From: Hoskinsella mucinilytica
GTDB lineage: Bacteria; Bacillota_I; Bacilli_A; Erysipelotrichales; Erysipelotrichaceae
NCBI RefSeq assembly: GCF_045223415.1
Contig: NZ_JBEQZJ010000009.1
Location: forward strand, 25,338 to 89,337
Direction: 5' to 3'
Length of the DNA stretch: 64,000 nt
Shown here: positions 44,403 through 53,329 of the stretch, in pieces
Layout: every line of letters starts with the position of its first letter
How positions within the stretch are numbered: the first letter of the stretch is position 1
The notes under the pieces: generated by a model
The model's database searches: none
The model's input: the letters and a program-made list of their open reading frames with translations, nothing else
What the model was told of the DNA's origin: nothing
Made by a program: the position numbers and the translations under genes

Positions 44403-45150
44403 TCTAACACATTTAAGTTTGACGTTTTATCCCGGTACCATCAATGAAAAAGTAGCTTTGGATGATGTATCATTTCATATAGAAAAAGGGGATTTTATTA
44501 GCGTATTAGGCACCAATGGTGCAGGTAAAAGTACACTGCTAAATGCAATCAGTGGTTCACTGGATTGTGATAGTGGAAAGATCGTTTTGGATGGAGAGGA
44601 TATCACAAGATATCCTGAATATAAAAGAGCTAAGAAAATCGGTAGATTATTTCAAGATCCTTTAAAAGGGACTGCACCGAATATGACAATAGAAGAAAAT
44701 TTAGGTTTGGCATATAGTCGTGGGAAACGAACAACGTTAAGTAGAGCTATCAAGAAAGGGGATCGTGCGTTTTTTATCGAAAAGCTGAAAGAGCTTGGCT
44801 TGGGTCTGGAAGATCGCATTACGACCAATGTCGGTTTATTGTCAGGCGGACAGCGTCAAGCGCTTACGCTTTTAATGGCAACGATCGTAACACCAAAACT
44901 GCTATTATTAGATGAACATACGGCAGCCCTTGACCCTAAAACAGCAAAACAAGTCATGGATATCACAGATAAAATCGTCAAAGAACATCAAATCACGACA
45001 TTGATGATTACACACAATATGCGTCAGGCCTTGGAGTATGGAAACAAGACGATCATTCTGAATGAAGGGAAGATTGTAAAAGTTTTAGAGGGTGAAGAGC
45101 GTAAGAATACAACCATAGAAAATCTGTTGGAAATGTATGATTTTGTATGA
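44395..45150 (+). CDS. trpZ: ABC transporter ATP-binding protein, TrpZ type
   Basis: 251 residues with all nucleotide-binding motifs: Walker A GTNGAGKST near 40, Q-loop LFQDPLKG, signature LLSGGQRQ near 150, Walker B LLLLDEHTAALD near 170 and the switch His in ITHNM. It powers the TrpXY importer. GGAGGAAGTATC precedes the ATG inside trpY. Confidence 0.94.
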   Translation: MLDLTHLSLTFYPGTINEKVALDDVSFHIEKGDFISVLGTNGAGKSTLLNAISGSLDCDSGKIVLDGEDITRYPEYKRAKKIGRLFQDPLKGTAPNMTIEENLGLAYSRGKRTTLSRAIKKGDRAFFIEKLKELGLGLEDRITTNVGLLSGGQRQALTLLMATIVTPKLLLLDEHTAALDPKTAKQVMDITDKIVKEHQITTLMITHNMRQALEYGNKTIILNEGKIVKVLEGEERKNTTIENLLEMYDFV

Positions 45151-45275
45151 TTTTGTACTTTTACAGTATTTACCAAAAGGAAAAGACAAGGAATATCTCA
45201 GATTTTATGATAATATACTGAACATGCGGGAAATATTTTCAACTAATTTTTCATAAAAAAAGATGAAATTTTAGC

Positions 45276-45304
45276 TTGACTTTTCTGCGTGTTTTTGCTT
45301 AAAT
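45276..45304 (+). promoter_or_regulatory. Candidate promoter of the glg operon
   Basis: TTGACT (45276-45281), 17 nt, TTAAAT (45299-45304), giving a leader of about 120 nt. A second -10-like TATACT lies at 45390-45395 with a poor -35. The gap 45151-45432 shows no other feature. Confidence 0.45.
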
Positions 45305-45432
45305 GACACAAAATAGCCTAAAATTTGAAAACGCATACAAAAAGTTGAATAATATATAAAAAAGGCTGGAAATTTGTGTCAAAAGTTATTATACTAGTAA
45401 TATAGATAAAAATTCCTAAGGGGGGATTTACT

Positions 45433-46569
45433 GTGAGACAAAACAACATGTTGGCCATGATTTTGGCCGGAGGTCGAGGGACTCGTCTATATGCCTTGAC
45501 CAAAAAAATTGCAAAACCTGCAGTGTACTATGGAGGGAAATATCGAATTATCGATTTTCCACTAAGCAATTGTGCTAACTCCAATATCAACGTTGTCGGT
45601 GTTCTAACGCAATATGAATCTGTATTGCTGAACTCTTATGCAGCAGCTGGACAGCGTTGGGGTTTAGATGCAAAAGACAGTGGAGTATACGTATTGCCTC
45701 CTCGTGAAAAAGATGGAGCCGCATTCGATGTTTACCGTGGTACCGCAGATGCAATTTCACAAAATATCGATTTCATTGACAGTCACAATCCAGAATATGT
45801 ATTGATTCTGTCAGGAGATCATATCTACAAAATGGATTATGCTAAGATGCTTTCTCATCACAAAGCTTGTGATGCAGACGCAACGATTGCCGTTCTACCT
45901 GTGCCGATGAAAGAGGCAAGCCGTTTCGGAATTATGAATACGGATGAAACCGGACGCATTGTTGAGTTTGAAGAGAAACCAGAGCATCCTAAGAGTAATC
46001 TAGCTTCTATGGGTATCTACATCTTTAACTGGAAACAGCTAAGAAAAATGCTTGTTGCAGATATGGATGACCCTGAAAGTAACCATGACTTTGGTAAAGA
46101 TATCATCCCAGCTATGTTGGATGGTGGTAAACGTTTGTTTGCTTACAAATTCAAAGGTTATTGGAAGGATGTAGGAACCGTGGATTCCTTATGGGAAGCA
46201 AATATGGATTTGTTAGGAAAGAACAATGAACTTGATTTGAACGATCCTAACTGGAAAATCTATACAGAAGATGTTGCAACGATTCCTCACTATATTGGTC
46301 CGGATGCAAAGGTTGATAATGCTTATATCAATCAGGGCTGTATGATCAATGGTGAAGTCAACAATTCAGTGCTGTTTACCAATGTTGAAGTAGCAAAAGG
46401 CGCAGTCATTAATGACTCTGTTTTGATGCCTGATGTAGAGATTGGTGAAGGTGCAGTGATCAACCGTGCCATCATTGCTGAAGGTGTAAAGGTAGATGCC
46501 GGAGCTGTTGTAGGAGATCCTAACAGTGAACACATTGAATTGATCAGCAAGAGAGTGAGGGGTGAATAG
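45433..46569 (+). CDS. glgC: Glucose-1-phosphate adenylyltransferase GlgC
   Basis: 378 residues from GTG, with AAGGGGGG at 45418-45424. The nucleotidyltransferase motif AMILAGGRGTRLYALTKKIAKPAV, sugar-site IDFPLSNC, SGDHIYKMDY and the C-terminal left-handed beta helix (hexapeptide-like repeats) are intact. It makes ADP-glucose for glycogen synthesis. GlgD, its partner in Firmicutes, follows 2 bp downstream. Confidence 0.96.
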   Translation: MRQNNMLAMILAGGRGTRLYALTKKIAKPAVYYGGKYRIIDFPLSNCANSNINVVGVLTQYESVLLNSYAAAGQRWGLDAKDSGVYVLPPREKDGAAFDVYRGTADAISQNIDFIDSHNPEYVLILSGDHIYKMDYAKMLSHHKACDADATIAVLPVPMKEASRFGIMNTDETGRIVEFEEKPEHPKSNLASMGIYIFNWKQLRKMLVADMDDPESNHDFGKDIIPAMLDGGKRLFAYKFKGYWKDVGTVDSLWEANMDLLGKNNELDLNDPNWKIYTEDVATIPHYIGPDAKVDNAYINQGCMINGEVNNSVLFTNVEVAKGAVINDSVLMPDVEIGEGAVINRAIIAEGVKVDAGAVVGDPNSEHIELISKRVRGE

Positions 46570-46571
46570 TT

Positions 46572-47681
46572 ATGTGCAACGCATTTGGAATTGTAAACTA
46601 TGAAGGACCTGACGTATTTGTCAAAGGTATGCAGGATTATCGCCCATTATCAGCGTTTAGCTTTTTGGGAAGATATCGTTTGGTGGATTTTCCATTAAGC
46701 AATATGAGCAACAGTGGTGTCAATCATATCAAGGTGTTTGTAAAATCAAATCCTAGAAGTCTGATTGAGCATTTAGGTACAGGACGTCATTATAACATCA
46801 ACTCAAAGCGTGGAAAGCTTCATATCCTTCCTGCATTGAGTGGTAATGAACTATATGGCAATGATATCAATTCTTTTATGAACAATATGATGGCTATAGA
46901 AGATGTCAATTATCCATATGTTATTATTGCGCCACCACACATGATTTATCGTCAGGATTTCAGTGATTTGCTGGATAACCATGTTGAAAGCGGTGCGGAT
47001 ATCACGATTCTTTATCAGAATATTGATAACGCAAAGGAATCCTTCATCAATTGTGATGTATTAAATTTAAATCGACAAAAAGGTGTTCTTTCTATTGAAA
47101 AGAACCGAGGTAATTATAAATCAAGAACAGTTTCTTTGGAAACTTATGTGTTAAGTAAAGACTTGTTTATGGACCTTGTAAAGAAGGCAGCAAATGTCAG
47201 CTCCTTATATTGGTTCAGAGATATCGTAAACGATGAATGTAGTGAATTAGATATTCGTGGTGTTGCACATCGTGGCTTTGTAGCATGTATCAACGATTTC
47301 CGTAGCTATTTCAACGCAAACATGGATCTATTGGACTATGATAAGGCAATGGAGCTGTTTCGACCAGACTGGCCAATTTATACACGTACCAATGATTCCT
47401 GTCCTACCCAGTATTACAGTGATGTAGAGGTAAAACAGAGCATGGTATCCAACGGCTGTTTGATTGAAGGTGATGTAAGTAACTCCGTTATCGGACGTGG
47501 CTGTGTCATCAAAAAAGGTGCTGTTGTTAAGAACAGTGTCATTCTACCTGGTGCTATCGTCGGTGAGGATGTCCGTGTAGAAAATGTTGTAATTGATAAA
47601 CAGGCTCGCATTATGCGCAAGAAAGAAATTCTTGCACAGATTGACAAGCCAATGTACGTGAAAAGGAATGATAAAATATAA
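46572..47681 (+). CDS. glgD: Glucose-1-phosphate adenylyltransferase subunit GlgD
   Basis: 369 residues. It is homologous to GlgC, but the catalytic loop is altered: the start reads AFGIVNYEGPD instead of the LAGGxGTRL loop, as expected for the regulatory GlgD subunit that raises GlgC activity. The beta-helix C-terminus is kept. Its TAA overlaps the glgA ATG by one base. Confidence 0.95.
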   Translation: MCNAFGIVNYEGPDVFVKGMQDYRPLSAFSFLGRYRLVDFPLSNMSNSGVNHIKVFVKSNPRSLIEHLGTGRHYNINSKRGKLHILPALSGNELYGNDINSFMNNMMAIEDVNYPYVIIAPPHMIYRQDFSDLLDNHVESGADITILYQNIDNAKESFINCDVLNLNRQKGVLSIEKNRGNYKSRTVSLETYVLSKDLFMDLVKKAANVSSLYWFRDIVNDECSELDIRGVAHRGFVACINDFRSYFNANMDLLDYDKAMELFRPDWPIYTRTNDSCPTQYYSDVEVKQSMVSNGCLIEGDVSNSVIGRGCVIKKGAVVKNSVILPGAIVGEDVRVENVVIDKQARIMRKKEILAQIDKPMYVKRNDKI

Positions 47682-49120
47682 TGGCAAGAATATTAATGGT
47701 AGCATCCGAAGGCCTTCCTTTTATCAAGAGTGGAGGTCTGGCAGATGTAATTGGTTCTTTACCACAGGCTTTGTCCAACAAAGGTCATGAGGTGCGTGTC
47801 GTTCTTCCATTATACCGTAAGATCGCTGAGAAATATCACAACGACTTTCAGTTAGAAGCACAATATAGCGTATCCATTGCTTATCATGAGGTTCCAGTAA
47901 ATATCTGGAGTACGATGGTAAAGGATGTTAAATTCTATTTTGTAGAACACAAGGGCTATTTTGAAAGAGATAACCTATATGGCTATATGGATGATGGTGA
48001 ACGTTTTGCCTATTTCCAGAAAGCTGTTATTGAAATGTTGAATCAACTGAACTACTTCCCGGAAATCATGCATAGTCATGACTGGCACACAGGAATGATT
48101 CCTGCTATGTGTAAGGAAGGTCATAGTTTTGATGAACGTTATCGTAACATTCGCCATGTATATACGATTCATAATCTTGCTTATCAAGGTAACTTCGGTG
48201 CAGAAATGCTAGATAGTTGTCTAGGCTTAGATTATCGTATTTATGACAATGGTAATGTTCGTTATGATGGTGGTATCAGCTTTATGAAATCCGGTATTTT
48301 ATATGCAGATAAAGTAACTACTGTATCACCAACGTATTCTCAGGAAATCTTAACTCCACAATACGGAGAACATTTGGAAATGGTTTTGAATATCCGTAAA
48401 TATGATTTATGGGGTATTACAAACGGAATTGATATCGAATCATGGAATCCAAAAACAGATCCACAGATTCCTTATCACTTCAACAAAGTAAATGTAAAAA
48501 AAGCGAAAGCATTGAATAAAGAAGCATTACAAAAAGAGTTAGGTCTTACAGTAGATCCAGATGTCATGTTAGTCGGCGTTGTTTCTCGATTAACATGGCA
48601 GAAGGGATTCTATTTGATGATGGAAAAGCTTTCTGAAATTTGTGCTATGCCTATTCAGCTTGCGGTTTTAGGAAATGGAGAAGCAAGCATAGAAGAAAAA
48701 ATGGGACAATTGGAAAATGGTAATCGTGGAAAGATTGCATTCTATAATGGATATAATGATGCTTTGGCACATCGTATCTATGCTGCATGTGATTTATTCT
48801 TAATGCCATCCTTGTTTGAACCATGTGGTATTTCACAGTTGATCAGTATGCGTTACGGCACTTTACCTCTTGTTCGTGAAACCGGAGGATTAAAGGATAC
48901 TGTAACACCTTACAATGAATTTGATAAAACTGGAAATGGATTCAGCTTTACCAACTACAATTCAGATGAATTGATTCAGGTAATGTACAATGCCGCAAAC
49001 GTTTATTATGATCGTCCAGAGGATTGGAAGACATTGGTGCGCAATGCAATGGATACCGATGTTAGCTGGGATCATAGTGCTGACACATATTGTCAGTTAT
49101 ACGCACAATTACATCCATAA
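47681..49120 (+). CDS. glgA: Glycogen synthase GlgA
   Basis: 479 residues, GT5 family. The start ILMVASEGLPFIKSGGLADVIGSLPQAL carries the ADP-glucose site K-x-G-G-L, and SLFEPCGISQLISMRYGTLPLVRETGGLKDTV is the C-terminal E-x7-E region. It elongates the glucan. glgB and glgP are not in the window. Confidence 0.97.
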   Translation: MARILMVASEGLPFIKSGGLADVIGSLPQALSNKGHEVRVVLPLYRKIAEKYHNDFQLEAQYSVSIAYHEVPVNIWSTMVKDVKFYFVEHKGYFERDNLYGYMDDGERFAYFQKAVIEMLNQLNYFPEIMHSHDWHTGMIPAMCKEGHSFDERYRNIRHVYTIHNLAYQGNFGAEMLDSCLGLDYRIYDNGNVRYDGGISFMKSGILYADKVTTVSPTYSQEILTPQYGEHLEMVLNIRKYDLWGITNGIDIESWNPKTDPQIPYHFNKVNVKKAKALNKEALQKELGLTVDPDVMLVGVVSRLTWQKGFYLMMEKLSEICAMPIQLAVLGNGEASIEEKMGQLENGNRGKIAFYNGYNDALAHRIYAACDLFLMPSLFEPCGISQLISMRYGTLPLVRETGGLKDTVTPYNEFDKTGNGFSFTNYNSDELIQVMYNAANVYYDRPEDWKTLVRNAMDTDVSWDHSADTYCQLYAQLHP

Positions 49121-49125
49121 CAACA

Positions 49126-49151
49126 AAAAGACAGGGAAACCTGTCTTTTCT
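49126..49151 (+). terminator. Intrinsic terminator after glgA
   Basis: AAAAGACAGG (49126-49135), GAAA loop, CCTGTCTTTT (49140-49149). It ends the glg operon. Confidence 0.85.
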
Positions 49152-49175
49152 CATAAAAAAGGAGTTCTCAAGGGT

Positions 49176-49271
49176 ATGTGGATATACAATTGCATTATTA
49201 AAGGATTCAATAAATTGTTGGATAACATTAAAAAATCCAAAATGAGAAGAATTTTAAAAACTTCGTATTGA
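49176..49271 (+). CDS. Possible small cationic peptide
   Basis: 31 residues, MWIYNCIIKGFNKLLDNIKK and a basic end, starting at ATG with AAAGGAG about 11 nt upstream. The sequence could form a basic amphipathic helix. It lies in the otherwise empty gap 49152-49541 just after a terminator, with no clear promoter, so it may be chance. The 60-codon frame at 49363-49545 has no ribosome site. Confidence 0.2.
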   Translation: MWIYNCIIKGFNKLLDNIKKSKMRRILKTSY

Positions 49272-49541
49272 TGAATCAATCTAGTCTTGTCAAAATAGTA
49301 TATTAGGAAGAATTAGATGTATCATCTTATGAATTACTAATAATTAGCAATCGAATGAGAATATGGTTTTAAAGATAATATCATATGATTACTCTGTACT
49401 TATTATAGGTGCAGTATTAGCTTGGTTTGTGCTTGATATTAATGGGAATCATTTGGCTTTATGTTTCTTTATGGATATTCATACCAGTACGAAGATTTTT
49501 AAAAACCGATGTTTTAAAATTAATAAGGTGACACATCTTAA

Positions 49542-49826
49542 TTAGCACTTTTTCTTTTTCACATAACGATAAATCTCATTGGATGTGATAGATATTGTAC
49601 CGGCTGTGATACTACCTAATGCATATAAGGGATAACCACATAAGACTTGAATGCCGCCTGTTAAAATCAATCCACAGGCAAAAATGCGATTGACTTGTAG
49701 ACCTTTCTTCATTGCATTACCATTAGGATCTGTCAAGCGTTGATTTATCTCCATCAGTTTTTCAGTACGCTTGATTTGTTTCTTTTGTAGTTCGATTGCC
49801 TTTTCAAATGCTTTTTTTGAGTTCAT
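49542..49826 (-). CDS. Small membrane protein under a TetR-type operator
   Basis: 94 residues. A basic coiled N-terminal half (about 1-45) is followed by two close membrane segments (FACGLILTGGIQVLCGYPLYALGSITAGTISI, about 48-80) and a KKKKC end. I do not recognise the family. GAAAGGAAT precedes the ATG. A perfect palindrome (49842-49860) sits just upstream, and a similar one precedes the neighbouring tetR gene, so the regulator probably controls this protein. Confidence 0.7.
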   Translation of the reverse strand: MNSKKAFEKAIELQKKQIKRTEKLMEINQRLTDPNGNAMKKGLQVNRIFACGLILTGGIQVLCGYPLYALGSITAGTISITSNEIYRYVKKKKC

Positions 49827-49841
49827 AGTAAATTCCTTTCT

Positions 49842-49860
49842 TACAGACTTTTAGTCTGTA
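49842..49860. promoter_or_regulatory. Palindromic operator, likely TetR-family site
   Basis: TACAGACTTTTAGTCTGTA, 8-bp arms around TTT, immediately upstream of the small membrane-protein gene. A related site lies at 50569-50586. Confidence 0.75.
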
Positions 49861-49869
49861 TTGCTGTAT

Positions 49870-49893
49870 AAAATAATCTGCATATGCAGATAT
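49870..49893 (-). terminator. Palindromic terminator after tetR
   Basis: ATCTGCATATGCAGAT (49876-49891) is a perfect palindrome, followed on the minus strand by TTATTTTAT. It probably ends tetR transcription ahead of the next gene's own operator. Confidence 0.5.
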
Positions 49894-49894
49894 T

Positions 49895-50548
49895 TTATCC
49901 TTCTTTTTTCGCAAGATTTTCATAACTGGAAATCAGAATATCCATCAAACGATCATCAAGTATATCTAATCCCATCTTCTCCAATAGTTTTTTTAGATAG
50001 GAAAGCCTACGTTTTACTTGATCCTTTGGAAGATCATAAAGAGCAGGATTGACCCAGTAATTGCTTAATAACAGAAATACCTCAGCTGCTAAATCAGGAT
50101 CATCGCTTTGAATAGAACCATCTTTGATTCCTTCTTGTATCAAGTTTGCTAAGATAGGGGCATCTACTCGAATACAGTTTTGAATACCACTCACAACGAA
50201 ATGAGCATTACCAAGCTGCGATTTCATTGTTTGATCATAACGATGCATTTGAGTATCTGTAGCCAAATAGTATAAAACTTTTTTTAGCTTTTCTTTGGCG
50301 TTTTCTGCTTCTATCGATTGAATCATTTCATGAAGGTATCGATAGGTTAGCTCTCCGTGTCGCTTAATAACAGCGATTAAAATTTCTTCCTTAGAAGCAA
50401 AATGGTGGTAAAGGCCGCCTTTTGATAAATGTAATGCATCCAAAATATCCTGAATACTTGTTTGTTCATAGCCCTTTTCCAGAAATAAAGAAGAAGCAGT
50501 TGTGATAATATTGTCTAATGTTTTCTCTGGATGTTGATATCTAGCCAT
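49895..50548 (-). CDS. TetR/AcrR-family transcription repressor
   Basis: 217 residues from the ATG at 50548, chosen because AGAGGAGAG is just upstream; the frame extends 20 codons further but over the operator. The N-terminal helix-turn-helix is typical: TLDNIITTASSLFLEKGYEQTSIQDILDALHLSKGGLYHHF. The C-terminal ligand domain is helical. It likely represses itself and the small membrane protein through the two related palindromes. Confidence 0.9.
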   Translation of the reverse strand: MARYQHPEKTLDNIITTASSLFLEKGYEQTSIQDILDALHLSKGGLYHHFASKEEILIAVIKRHGELTYRYLHEMIQSIEAENAKEKLKKVLYYLATDTQMHRYDQTMKSQLGNAHFVVSGIQNCIRVDAPILANLIQEGIKDGSIQSDDPDLAAEVFLLLSNYWVNPALYDLPKDQVKRRLSYLKKLLEKMGLDILDDRLMDILISSYENLAKKEG

Positions 50549-50568
50549 TTGCTCTCTCCTCTTTTGAT

Positions 50569-50586
50569 AAAGACCTTTGGTCTGTA
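50569..50586. promoter_or_regulatory. Second TetR-type operator, upstream of tetR
   Basis: AAAGACCTTTGGTCTGTA shares the AGAC-x-TTT-x-GTCT core with 49842-49860. TTGACA boxes on the minus strand just upstream place it at the tetR promoter, so autorepression is likely. Confidence 0.65.
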
Positions 50587-50622
50587 TATACTTTAACACT
50601 TGTGTCAAATCTTGTCAACAGC

Positions 50623-50651
50623 TTGAGTAAACAGTGAAAACATGACATAAT
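50623..50651 (+). promoter_or_regulatory. Promoter of the DUF952-S51 gene
   Basis: TTGAGT (50623-50628), 17 nt, CATAAT (50646-50651), about 20 nt before the start codon. Confidence 0.55.
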
Positions 50652-50677
50652 GTAGACATTATGAAATGAGGGATGAT

Positions 50678-51667
50678 ATGGAATTGATACATTGTTGTCT
50701 GAAAAGTGAATATGAACAACAGATACAAACTGGATATTATGGGAAAGATCTGGTTAAAAAAGAGGGTTTTATACATTTTTCCACATGGAATAGCTTTCGT
50801 TATATTGCTTCATCCTTTTTCCAAGATGAAAGAGAATATATATTTCTAGTGGTAGATAGTGATAAATGTAAGCATGTATTACGTTTTGAACCTGATGAAA
50901 GAGGTCATCTTTATCCCCATATTTATGCACCTTTACGTTGTGAGGATATCAAAGAATGTGTACCTTTTCTACATGATAAAAAAACGTGGCAACAACCCAA
51001 AAACAGAATTCATATCATGATGAACACAAGCATGATCGATGAAGCATGGTGCCGTCCTGTATTGAAAAAATACCTGCATAAAGATGATGTTGTTTGTGTT
51101 TTGGCCTTTAGTTTTTTTGATGATACCAAAAATATAGATGATTGGAATCGACAATATAAGCCGGGTCAAGGGATCTGGTACAAAAGCAATACCGATGTCT
51201 TTTTTCCATATGGATTAAAAAGGGAACAAATCGTTTGGGTCAATTACTTTCAAGATGACAAAATCGATATGGAGAATAAGATCATGAATAGCTCTGTGGT
51301 ATTATTGACAGGTGGTGCACCTGATCTCATGATGAAACGAATCAAAGAATATAAGTTGACTGCCTTATTAAAACATTATCAAGGAGTCATGATGGGATAC
51401 AGTGCAGGAGCTATGGTTCAATTAGATCAATATCATATTACACCGGATGATGATTATCCATCATTTGTTTATGAACAAGGGTTAGGCTGTGTGCGTGGTT
51501 TTGCGATAGAACCGCATTATCACAAAACAAGAGTACAGCTAGAAAGCATAGAACGTGTCAAAACAGAAAAAAAGAAAGATGTGTATGCCTTGTATGAAAA
51601 TGGTGGTATGATCATTGATGGTGAGCGTATTGAGCTGTTTGGTAATGTAGATGTATTTGAGAAATGA
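50678..51667 (+). CDS. DUF952 domain fused to a peptidase S51 (dipeptidase E-like) domain
   Basis: 329 residues from ATG at 50678 (GAGGG just upstream; an in-frame ATG at 50666 would leave almost no leader). Residues 1-105 match DUF952 (EGFIHFSTWNSF; HLYPHIYAPLRCEDI). The C-terminal part from about residue 200 matches the S51 class: VVLLTGGAPDLMMKRI and the nucleophile segment MGYSAGAMVQLD, with a later His in AIEPHYHKTR. S51 enzymes cut Asp-X dipeptides or act on cyanophycin-like products. The 105-200 linker has no match I know. Confidence 0.75.
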   Translation: MELIHCCLKSEYEQQIQTGYYGKDLVKKEGFIHFSTWNSFRYIASSFFQDEREYIFLVVDSDKCKHVLRFEPDERGHLYPHIYAPLRCEDIKECVPFLHDKKTWQQPKNRIHIMMNTSMIDEAWCRPVLKKYLHKDDVVCVLAFSFFDDTKNIDDWNRQYKPGQGIWYKSNTDVFFPYGLKREQIVWVNYFQDDKIDMENKIMNSSVVLLTGGAPDLMMKRIKEYKLTALLKHYQGVMMGYSAGAMVQLDQYHITPDDDYPSFVYEQGLGCVRGFAIEPHYHKTRVQLESIERVKTEKKKDVYALYENGGMIIDGERIELFGNVDVFEK

Positions 51668-51717
51668 TGACATTCTTTACAAAGTTATGAAAATTATGTA
51701 CAAACATGGAATCTGGC

Positions 51718-51748
51718 TTGACTTGGTGTGAACCTCATGGTGTACAAT
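51718..51748 (+). promoter_or_regulatory. Promoter with 19-bp spacer before the MATE gene
   Basis: TTGACT (51718-51723) and TACAAT (51743-51748) are separated by 19 nt instead of 17. Over-long spacers of this kind are the hallmark of promoters switched by MerR-family activators. No MerR gene is in the window. Confidence 0.5.
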
Positions 51749-51774
51749 AAACGCATGTAGAAAGAGGGGATTTC

Positions 51775-53172
51775 ATGTTTGGTTTTCAAGTTGATTTGAC
51801 GAAAGATAAGATTTTTAAGGCATTGCTGGTATTTGCAATACCTATTTTTATTGCGAATGTATTTCAACAATTGTATAACACGATGGATACGATGATCGTA
51901 GGGAATTTTCTGGGAGATGTATCTTTGGCAGCCATTGGTGCAGCATCTGCTATTTATGAGCTGTTGATCGGCTTTGCATTAGGTGTCGGTAATGGGCTTA
52001 GCATCGTAACGGCACGCTGTTATGGAGCACAAGATGAGGATGCGTTGAAACGATCTGTTGCCGGATCAATTGTCATTGGGATAGGATTGACCATTGCGAT
52101 CATGTTGCTATCTGTTTTCTGTTTATATCCACTTTTAGAATTATTAAATACACCTGCAGATATCATTGAAGAGTCCTATTCTTATATTATGATGATTACA
52201 TCTTTTGTTGGTGTTATGTTTGCATATAATCTTTGTGCGGGGTTATTAAGAGCAATCGGGAATAGTGTGATGCCATTGGTGTTTTTAATTGTGTCCAGTG
52301 CCATCAATATCGTATTGGATATCGTGTTTATAACGCAGTTTTCCATGGGTATCCAAGGAGCTGCGGTAGCCACGGTCATTGCACAGGCGATCAGTGCTTT
52401 GTTCTGTTTAATATATATTTATAAGAAAAGTCCATTATTGATTCCTACAAGAAAACATTTTGCGGTTGGTAAGGATATGTATAAAGAATTGATCGGACAA
52501 GGATTTTCTATGGGGCTTATGATGGCAATTGTATCGGCAGGAACTGTTATCCTACAAACGGCCATTAATAAGTTCGGCTATTTGATCATTGCAGGTCATA
52601 CAACAGCAAGAAAGATCAATTCCTTCTGTATGATGCCTGCCTCAACGTTCTCTATGGCACTTTCTACCTTTGTATCGCAAAACAAAGGAGCCAACCAACA
52701 AGAGCGTATCCGTCAAGGTGTGAAAACCGCCAATTTGATCAGCATAGCTTGGGGCGTGATCGCAGTATTGTTGATGTTAATAGCCGCACGTCCTTTGAGT
52801 GCGTTGATATCAGGTTCTAATGAAGCTGTCGTATTAGATAACAGTGCGCTTTATCTTATCATAAATGCACCATTTTATGCAGTATTGGGGATTTTATTGA
52901 ATCTAAGAAATTCTTTACAAGGTCTTGGTCGAAAAGTAATACCTTTGGTATCCAGTGTCATTGAATTCTGTGGTAAGATCGTATTCGTCATCCTGTTTAT
53001 TCCGTTGTTAGATTATTTCGGAGTCATTATTTGTGAACCGGTGATTTGGTGCTTGATGTGTGTACAGTTATGGTTTGCTTTTTATCGTGATCCTTATATG
53101 CGCTCGATACCGGAATCAAAATCTACAGTATCAGTTCAAGAACAAATTTTATGTGAAGATAAGTCTGTGTGA
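51775..53172 (+). CDS. MATE-family multidrug efflux protein
   Basis: 465 residues with twelve predicted membrane helices in two related halves (FAIPIFIANVFQQLYNTMDTMIVGNFLG at the start of the first; MPASTFSMALSTFVSQNKGANQQERI in the second). It should export cationic drugs or metabolites using a sodium or proton gradient. AAAGAGGGGAT precedes the ATG. Confidence 0.93.
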   Translation: MFGFQVDLTKDKIFKALLVFAIPIFIANVFQQLYNTMDTMIVGNFLGDVSLAAIGAASAIYELLIGFALGVGNGLSIVTARCYGAQDEDALKRSVAGSIVIGIGLTIAIMLLSVFCLYPLLELLNTPADIIEESYSYIMMITSFVGVMFAYNLCAGLLRAIGNSVMPLVFLIVSSAINIVLDIVFITQFSMGIQGAAVATVIAQAISALFCLIYIYKKSPLLIPTRKHFAVGKDMYKELIGQGFSMGLMMAIVSAGTVILQTAINKFGYLIIAGHTTARKINSFCMMPASTFSMALSTFVSQNKGANQQERIRQGVKTANLISIAWGVIAVLLMLIAARPLSALISGSNEAVVLDNSALYLIINAPFYAVLGILLNLRNSLQGLGRKVIPLVSSVIEFCGKIVFVILFIPLLDYFGVIICEPVIWCLMCVQLWFAFYRDPYMRSIPESKSTVSVQEQILCEDKSV

Positions 53173-53188
53173 AACGGGCTTATTTTTC
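53159..53188 (+). terminator. Intrinsic terminator overlapping the end of the MATE gene
   Basis: ATAAGTCTGT (53159-53168), loop GTGAA, ACGGGCTTAT (53174-53183, two G-U), then T. The 5' arm is inside the coding sequence. Confidence 0.75.
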
Positions 53189-53248
53189 TCATATAGAAAG
53201 GAATTCGGTTTTTTTTATTTTAATTTATGAAAAAGTTTTCAAAGTTGC

Positions 53249-53277
53249 TTGACTTCATCTTGGATAATCTTTATAAT
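53249..53277 (+). promoter_or_regulatory. Strong promoter of guaB
   Basis: TTGACT (53249-53254), 17 nt, TATAAT (53272-53277). No purine or guanine riboswitch is seen in the short leader. Confidence 0.75.
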
Positions 53278-53329
53278 GATATCAATTTAGAGAAAGTTTA
53301 CAAAATAGGAAAGAAAAGGAGACGATGAC

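Noticed and set aside
49363..49545. 60-codon hydrophobic frame
   Set aside because: No ribosome site or promoter, and it ends against the convergent gene; not supported as coding.
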